Assembly: GCA_021495925.1 (NCBI GenBank) | Contig: JAKEKT010000155.1 | Location: 1-49,837, forward strand | Length of the DNA stretch: 49,837 nt | Source: Diplodia intermedia | Lineage: Eukaryota; Ascomycota; Dothideomycetes; Botryosphaeriales; Botryosphaeriaceae | Direction: 5' to 3' | Shown: positions 44,150-49,837 of the stretch, piece after piece | Layout: each line of letters opens with the position of its first letter | Position numbering within the stretch: position 1 is the stretch's first letter | Made by a program: the position numbers and the translations under genes | Notes under the pieces: generated by a model | Told to the model about the DNA's origin: nothing | Database searches by the model: none | Seen by the model: only the letters and a program-made list of their open reading frames with translations

Positions 44150-44434
44150 GAAATGGGAGGCTACAGCCAAGGAATGAAACCAAAGCTTGGGATGGAAGGC
44201 TCGGCATAAAACAGGAACTACTGCGGCAAATGCTTTACATAGCACTGCTGTCTGCTCCGAGTATCTCGCCGCCCATGGCTCGTCTCGTCAACGGGCCGTG
44301 GTTCATACGTGGTCCTTACCATGCGCACCCCTGAGACGCAGCTATTTATTCAAAGCCCCTTCCTCTCGTTTTCTCGCCCATCTCCCTCAAACTTTCCAGC
44401 AACAAAGCCGCAGCGTCCAACCTCTACCGCAAAC

Positions 44435-44778
44435 ATGGACCACTACTGGCTTTGGGGAGCCCTGATCTTCCTCCTCATCTTCACTTTACTCAGTCTGGGT
44501 CATTCTTACGTTGTCCCTGAGAAATATGTTTACTTCCGTCTCCGAAGAAGAAGCCCAGGAGGCCCGAGCAGCCTCGAGGCTGGAAGCCCAGCAACAGATG
44601 GGATCCCGATCACTCCGATAAATCCCCAGCAAGTGTAAGCCAAAACAAGTGTGTGTATTCTAGTCGGACACATTTAACACCTAGAACAAGCAGGACTCCA
44701 AGCAACTCCCAGAGTGATTCGGCCCCACTCACTTTCCCACCTCCAGTATACACTACCAACTCCCCAAAGAAGCTCTGA
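44435..44778 (+). CDS. small single-pass membrane protein 2 (97 aa)
   Basis: Exons 44435-44634 and 44685-44778; intron GTAAGC...CCTAG of 50 nt, phase 2. The product is 97 residues with a membrane helix at about 5-25 (LWGALIFLLIFTLLSLGHSY), a basic YFRLRRRS patch just after it and a Ser/Pro-rich tail ending PPPVYTTNSPKKL. The tail aligns with the PPAYSPTSS tail of the upstream gene, and the leader CTCTACCGCAAACATG matches too. The basic patch after the helix predicts a cytosolic C-terminus. Without splicing the frame stops at 44638, losing the shared tail, which is why the spliced form is preferred. Confidence 0.6.
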
Positions 44779-45244
44779 CAGGGCCGCTGGTGGCGTTCAT
44801 TGCGACAAAAGGTGAATTAAGGAGAGAGCATGCTACAGCTAAAGGAAGGAAAGGAGTGAAAAAAAAAATTTGCTTGGAATGGAAGCCCCAGCGTGTTTTG
44901 CGTATCAAATCATATATGTATCCGTAGTTCGTAGCCCGACTTCGAAAAAAACCTTTACGAAAGCCACGTATTTTTTTTCTTCGCTGATTCTGCCTATACA
45001 CATCACCGTGGCACCACCTACAAACCATCACGTCATCGTCTCAGTCGGGGGGCCGGGGCAGTCTACCGGATGGCCCAGGGTCCCCCCAAACATCCATCCG
45101 TGGTTCACACGCCATCCAGTCAAAAGAACAAATCCTATTTCAAAACGCCCATATCCCCCATCCACAATTTCCACCCAGCAAAGTTCACGCTTCACGCACG
45201 CACGCCCAAGCTTCCTCAAGAACGAACCACACCAACCAACCAAC
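44779..45244. other. intergenic
   Basis: This is 466 bp between small membrane protein genes 2 and 3. It contains A runs (44858-44868) and T runs (44970-44979) and presumably the promoter of gene 3. No gene was recognised. Confidence 0.4.
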
Positions 45245-45586
45245 ATGTCCACAACCAACATGTCCACCACGCTCACCACAATCACCACCGCCACGGCCAC
45301 GGCCACGGCCACCGCCACAAGCACCACCAACCCATCCCCATCCCCATCGACATCCTGGTGGTTCCGCCCCAGCGAAACCCCCGACGCCATCCTCGCCGCC
45401 AGCATCATCGGCGGCGCCGCGCTCATCTTCTTGCTCGCCCTGCTCTTCTTCGCGCTGCGGCACAAATGCGCGCTGCCGCGACGCTTCCGCGCGTGGCGGG
45501 CGGAAAGGGGCGAGGCGCGGCGGCGGCGCCAGGAGGAAAGGGCTTTGGAAGAGGGAATGCGGAGGAGGGGGGATGGTAGAGCGTGA
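45245..45586 (+). CDS. small single-pass membrane protein 3 (113 aa)
   Basis: An intronless 113-residue frame from ATG 45245. Residues 1-37 are Ser/Thr/Ala-rich, partly from a CGGCCA repeat, and could be an O-glycosylated ectodomain. A helix at about 48-71 (AILAASIIGGAALIFLLALL) spans the membrane. The C-terminus is strongly basic and helical (RRFRAWRAERGEARRRRQEE). The topology resembles the two upstream genes, but there is no shared tail, so common ancestry is not shown. A small sensor- or adaptor-like membrane protein is plausible (inference). Confidence 0.55.
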   Translation: MSTTNMSTTLTTITTATATATATATSTTNPSPSPSTSWWFRPSETPDAILAASIIGGAALIFLLALLFFALRHKCALPRRFRAWRAERGEARRRRQEERALEEGMRRRGDGRA

Positions 45587-46273
45587 GTGTTCGAGTGATG
45601 ATGTGATGGCTGCATGGGTGTGAGGCTGATGGTGGTGGCGTGCGGTGTAGGTGCGAGGTTGCTGGGTTGTTGGCGGCGGCGGCGGCGGGGGGTGGGCCCG
45701 GGCGGGGGAGGTGGGGGCGGTAGGTTTGGGGGTTGTGAGGGGAGGGGGGAGGGAAATGTTTGTGGGGTGTTTGCGTTGCGTGGTGGGTTGGTTTGTTGTG
45801 GTGTGCGGGTGGGGCGGTGAAGTGATGGGAGAGGGTTGGTGGTGGGGTTTGGAGGAAGGGAATCGATGTCGGCACCTGCCAAAGATGTGGGGAGTTTAGG
45901 GTTTCTGAAATTATGTAAAGCTTTTTTTGAGTTGTTCGGGTGAGTGGAAGCTTGAAGGCATACCAGGTTGGAAAATGATTGGTACATAGCTTCGTTCGGA
46001 CATCTTCCTCAACTGCCCACGTTGAGGGGCTTACAATATTTACGTCTGGACGGGTGCTTTTTTCACCCTCATAAGAAATGTTTTTGCAACCCAGTGACGT
46101 AACCGCACTTCTCTCGCCGGCTGCCCGACCCGACCGCACCTGCCCGACCCGACCGCACCTGCTTACCTGAGCCAGTCGCCAGGACCTACTTCTGCATTTT
46201 CCCTCCAACTCAAACCCTGACCCCAAAAACTCTGCAACCGTCGTCTGGGGGTCCCCCCACGGAAACACCAACC
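45587..46273. other. intergenic, G-rich then promoter of BTB-G
   Basis: 45600-45850 is G/GGC-rich low-complexity DNA after the small membrane protein. A tandem 18 bp repeat (CCCGACCCGACCGCACCT) occurs at about 46125-46160, upstream of BTB-G. No further gene was recognised. Confidence 0.45.
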
Positions 46274-47104
46274 ATGCCTTCCATCGACCCTGGCTCAACG
46301 CTAAGGCTCAGCATGAACGAGTACTTCGACAATGGACTCTACAGCGACCTGCGCATCAAGGACAGCAACGGTCATGAGTACGCCGTCCACCGCGTCGTCG
46401 TCTGCGGACAAAGCCCCGTCCTCGCCAATGCAGTCAAGCCAGAGCACGGCTTCAAGGTAAGCGACGAAACCCCGCCGCTTGTAACTTGGAAACGATGATG
46501 CCACTCACCTTGCCTTCCCATGCAGGAATCCCAGACCGGCGTCATCAACCTTGAGCATGACGACCCCGATGCCGTGAAGGCCATGCTGCAGTTTATGTAT
46601 CGCGGCTCTTACAGCCTTACCGAGAACGACGACGCCATGACGCAGGTTGCACGTGCCTATGCGCTCGGCGAGATGTACTGCGTTCCGGAACTTAAGGAGA
46701 CTGCTGCCACCGACTTCAAGGAGTATTCTTCTACCGGTTGGGAGAAGGTCGATTTCGCCAATGCCGTCCGAGTCATCTACCATTCGGTTCCGGACACTGA
46801 TAAAGGTTCTATCCGGGAGATCGTTGCTGAAGTCGTCGCCAAGAACCACAGCGCTCTGCTCGCCAAACCTGAGTTTGAAGCTGTCCTGGATGACTTTGGC
46901 GCACTGGGAAAAGATGTCCTACGCGCACTGTCTAGCAATATTGCCAAGGCCTCAAAGGAGCGGGAGTACAAGTGCCCTGGTGGCTACTCACATAACAGTG
47001 TCCATTTGACCATTGACCACGACAAGTCTAATCAGAGAACTACCTGCCCATGTTGCAGGTATACGTATACTCACTCCGAGTGGGCATCTCGGGAGGTCAA
47101 GTAA
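46274..47104 (+). CDS. BTB-G: BTB/POZ protein with C-terminal CxxC module
   Basis: Predicted 253 residues from exons 46274-46456 and 46526-47104; intron 69 nt (GTAAGC...TGCAG, phase 0). Unlike the other members it has no intron before the BTB fold. The BTB part is YSDLRIKDSNGHEYAVHRVV, CGQSPVLANAVKPEHGFK, ESQTGVINLEHDDP and MLQFMYRGSY. Helices follow (ARAYALGEMYCVPELKETAA, then FANAVRVIYHSVPDTDKG). The C-terminal CPGG...CPCCRYTYTHSEW keeps the second Cys pair and C-x8-W, while the first pair has only one Cys. It is the same length as BTB-H 650 bp downstream and very similar to it through the BTB fold: a tandem duplicate. Confidence 0.87.
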
Positions 47105-47749
47105 ACTTTGGTGGTCCATCTCGTCAAGTATACGGCAAACATGTTCGCTGTACATGATCAAGCCAGCCTTCAAAGCAATCCCTACTTTAGCATGAGGGTC
47201 TTACAAGACAGTCGTCCAAGGTAGACCAGCCAGTCTGGCACAATGGAATCGACACTACTTATCCCATTTCAACATCACCTGCAACTGTGACTATTCAAAT
47301 CTCAGTTCTGTTCTCACTGTCGTCATGCCAACTGTGTTTCGCACGTTCTGTTTTCCAGAAGGCTCCAGGACAAACCAGAGCGTAGGAAATGCCATCTTCT
47401 TTCACTCACGTACTCACCCACGCATCCACAGCGAGTGACAGTAGAAATTGGCCCACTGAGCTTACTGAGGATGATACACAATTCCTACAAGGGCAGTGCA
47501 ATACAAGATCCGGACGTAAATGTGAGTTTTAAATACACACATGTACGTCCGGATCTTGTATTCGACTATTTATGTTAGGCAGATGCGGGCGGGCCAATCT
47601 CGTTTGTCACCCGCTGCGCAGCCACCCCAGATAGGTTTAGCGTGCTATGCTGCACTTCATAAACTCTCCCAAGCACTTGGGACCCCGACACTCTCACCTC
47701 CACTTTCCGCGACAACCTTCAGCACGAGCAACCCAGACAGGCCGCCAAA
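47105..47749. other. intergenic with palindrome copy 3
   Basis: It holds the 3' end of BTB-G, the palindromic element at 47494-47568 and the presumed promoter of BTB-H. No gene was recognised. Confidence 0.45.
47494..47568. repeat. 75 bp palindromic element, copy 3
   Basis: Left arm CAGTGCAATACAAGATCCGG; the right arm in reverse complement is TAGTCGAATACAAGATCCGG. The arms share about 16 contiguous matching bases (AATACAAGATCCGGAC) plus GTA. It is followed by GGCAGATGCGGGCGGG, which recurs in similar form beside copies 4 and 5. Confidence 0.85.
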
Positions 47750-48654
47750 ATGGCCTCGGAAGACAAATATGCGCTGGCGCCTGACCTGGGAGGGTACGAA
47801 AGCCTTCTTCCTGCGCAATGCTCTGTAGTAAACCGCGTGAGCTGACAGAAACACTTGCAGCCTCTTCAACAGCGAGCGCTACAGCGACCTCCGCATCAAC
47901 GACAGCAACGGCCTCCGCTACAACGTTCACCGCGCCATCGTCTGTGGGCAGAGCCCAGTCCTCGCCAATGCCTGCAAGCCTGAGCATGGCTTCAAGGTAT
48001 GCACCGACTCCGCCAACCCCACCTTCCTCTAGCGGCGCATCTCACTCTCACCTTTTTGATTTGCGCTGACAGGAAGCCACCACCGGTGCCATCAACCTGC
48101 CGAACGACGAGCCCGAGGCAGTCAAAGCCATGCTCGTGTTTCTGTACACCGGCTCGTACACCACGAAGGGCCACAAGCACCCGTTGCTGCTCAGCGCCCA
48201 GGCCTACGCCATGGGCGAGGTCTACCAGATCCCCAAGCTGAAGCAGTTCTCGCGCCACGAGTTCTCGGCGCTCGCGGCCACGGGCTGGCAGAGCCCCGAC
48301 TTCGCCGACGCCGTCGACGTCGTCTACGGCTGCACGCCGCCCGGCGACCAGGACGGCATGCGCCGCGCCGCCGTCCACGTCGTCTGCGAGCACTTCCACG
48401 CCCTCGTCGACATGGCCGACTTCCACGACGTGCTGGAAACCCACGCCGACCTGGCCAAGGACGTCCTCTACCACCTGGCCCGCCTCAACCCGGGTAGCTT
48501 GCTTCGCAAGAATTACCAGTGCTGGAGCAAGAAGCTCGGCACGCACTTCGTTCAGCTTGATTTCGACCTTGGCGCCCGCTCGGGCACAGTCATTGCGTGT
48601 CCCCAATGCCAGACACCACGCACGCTCAAGGATTGGCAAACGGTCTTGCTCTGA
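47750..48654 (+). CDS. BTB-H: BTB/POZ protein with C-terminal CxxC module
   Basis: Predicted 253 residues: exon 1 47750-47793 (44 nt, MASEDKYALAPDLG), exon 2 47861-47996 (136 nt), exon 3 48073-48654; introns of 67 nt (GTACGA...TTGCAG, phase 2) and 76 nt (GTATGC...GACAG, phase 0). The BTB part is YSDLRINDSNGLRYNVHRAI, CGQSPVLANACKPEHGFK, EATTGAINLPNDEP and MLVFLYTGSY. Helices (AQAYAMGEVYQIPKLKQFSR, FADAVDVVYG) lead to the C-terminal CWSK...CPQCQTPRTLKDW with C-x8-W; as in BTB-G the first Cys pair is reduced to one Cys. It is bracketed by palindromic elements at 47494 and 48906. Confidence 0.87.
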
Positions 48655-48905
48655 GCAGTGGAAATTGGTCCACCTTCACGAACAAGCCACCTTGGATAGG
48701 AGAGTGATGAGGCCGAAAGAAGAGCTACGTTGAGCAGAAGAGGGAGCAGTAGAAGCACTCAAAGTTACCCCATCCTGATTCTCTCCAAAGCTCGTCCAAA
48801 GGGTCTTTTCAGGTAGAAAAAAACATGGCATAACCGGGTGCATCTACGGAATCATCGTGACATGCCCACAGCCGGTGAAAGAAGATTCCACTCTTCTTAC
48901 ACGGG

Positions 48906-48979
48906 TAGTTGAATCCACTGTCTAGTTGAGGTGCACGCATCTAAGACCCGCATTTACGTCCGGATACCGGGTCCAACTA
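48906..48979. repeat. 75 bp palindromic element, copy 4
   Basis: The left end is TAGTTGAATCC; the right arm in reverse complement is TAGTTGGACCCGGTATCCGG then ACGTAAATG. The left inner arm has diverged. It is followed by GATAGATGCGGGCAGG, as beside copy 3. Confidence 0.7.
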
Positions 48980-49633
48980 CCTCCATGAATATCTGTGTGA
49001 GATAGATGCGGGCAGGACAACTTCTTCTATCACCCACCGGCTGTGAGCCAGGCCCTTACAGATCCTTCAACCGTACCGCAACATCCCACTATCGTCTCCT
49101 GAACCCAAACCCAGAGAAGCCCCCTCCAGTCTTTCATTAACATCACCCCACCTACTGACTGTCCCGTTCCCGCATTCCCTCATTCATAGTCTCAAACCAC
49201 ATAATGCAAGCAAGCAAGCAAGCACGCATCAAAAGACAAGAGAAACCCAAACCAAACCAAACCAAACCAAACCAACCCAAACGCGAAACCAAGCACACAA
49301 CAACAGAAAAAAAAAAAACCACCCTTCCTCTCCTCTCCTCTCCTCTCCCCTCCCTCCCCTTCCGCCAACCATCCCATCTCCACTCATCCTCCACCCCCTC
49401 CTCCTCTTCCTCCTCCATCCCCCGCTGATCGGAAACCGGGCCCGCTGCACAACACGACGACAACAACCAACTCCAGCGCCTCGCCTCGTCGCCGGTTTTG
49501 ATGGGTTGCTGCTGCTGTTGCTGCTGCTGCTCTTCTTTTCCCGGTAATTTGGCCGTCGTCGTGTCCGTAGGTGATGAGTCGGAAGGAGCGTTTGGTCGGC
49601 GGCGGCGGCGGCGGCGGCGGTGGTAGTGGAGAG

Positions 49634-49709
49634 TAGTTGAATCTAAGATCCGGACGTAAATACATGCATTTAAACCGTACATTTACGTCCGGGATTTTGC
49701 ATTCAACTA
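49634..49709. repeat. 76 bp palindromic element, copy 5
   Basis: Left arm TAGTTGAATCTAAGATCCGG then ACGTAAATAC; the right arm in reverse complement is TAGTTGAATGCAAAATCCCG then GACGTAAATG. This is the best-preserved consensus copy. GGCAGATGCCGGAAGG follows about 28 bp later. Confidence 0.85.
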
Positions 49710-49837
49710 CACACCCGGTGAGAGATGTTTTATGAGGCAGATGCCGGAAGGGAGGGGGGATGGAGCTCGGGGAACTCTGGGGGTTATTGGGGGACAATCT
49801 CAAATTACCGATTCTCCATTCGTGGAGCGGGCATTTT

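Larger units (their letters stand above)
48655..49837. other. terminal non-coding stretch with palindromes 4 and 5
   Basis: No gene was recognised. It includes the elements at 48906-48979 and 49634-49709, an AGCA/AACC repeat zone (49207-49278), A and CT/CCT runs (49309-49420) and CTG/GGC runs (49507-49622). Confidence 0.45.

Overview
The window is nuclear DNA of a filamentous ascomycete (Pezizomycotina). Reasons: short GT-AG introns of about 50-90 nt, a HET (heterokaryon incompatibility) gene, an F-box-like 'LLDLPAELRLRIYEHAL' protein, an expanded BTB family, and a 7.7 kb AT-rich tract with the mutation signature of repeat-induced point mutation (RIP: C-to-T, mostly at CpA). The species cannot be named from the sequence.

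Layout. 1-13.4 kb is ordinary GC-rich DNA with few genes: an F-box-like protein (-), an unknown coiled-coil protein (+), a possible 37-residue membrane microprotein (+) and a HAL/NPR1-type Ser/Thr kinase (+), separated by long non-coding stretches with simple repeats. 13.45-21.19 kb is the RIP tract. It holds a complete 6384 bp Ty3/gypsy chromodomain retrotransposon (216 bp LTRs, 5 bp target duplication CTAGA), riddled with stops. The rest of the tract is largely the decayed 3' part of a HET-domain gene whose 5' part (21.19-22.65 kb, minus strand) is intact; the retrotransposon sits inside this gene.

23.4-48.7 kb is dominated by eight BTB/POZ genes (called BTB-A to BTB-H here) on both strands. 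They share intron positions (a short first exon ending in phase 2, and a phase-0 intron just after the segment ending in FK or its equivalent) and a C-terminal CxxC...CxxC module, which in six of the eight ends in C-x8-W. Between them lie a decayed carboxymuconolactone-decarboxylase-like pseudogene, a CPR-type NADPH/FAD reductase lacking the flavodoxin domain, an Arg/Ser-repeat ORF, a PB1-like protein and three small single-pass membrane proteins, two of them tandem paralogues.

Five copies of a ~75 bp near-perfect palindrome (ends TAGTTgAAt, core TCCGGACGT) are scattered through the BTB region; two of them bracket BTB-H. The window therefore looks like an accessory, duplication-rich region. 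The best candidates for something undescribed are the BTB/C-x8-W family, the palindrome family, and the HET gene that is clean in one half and RIP-mutated in the other.
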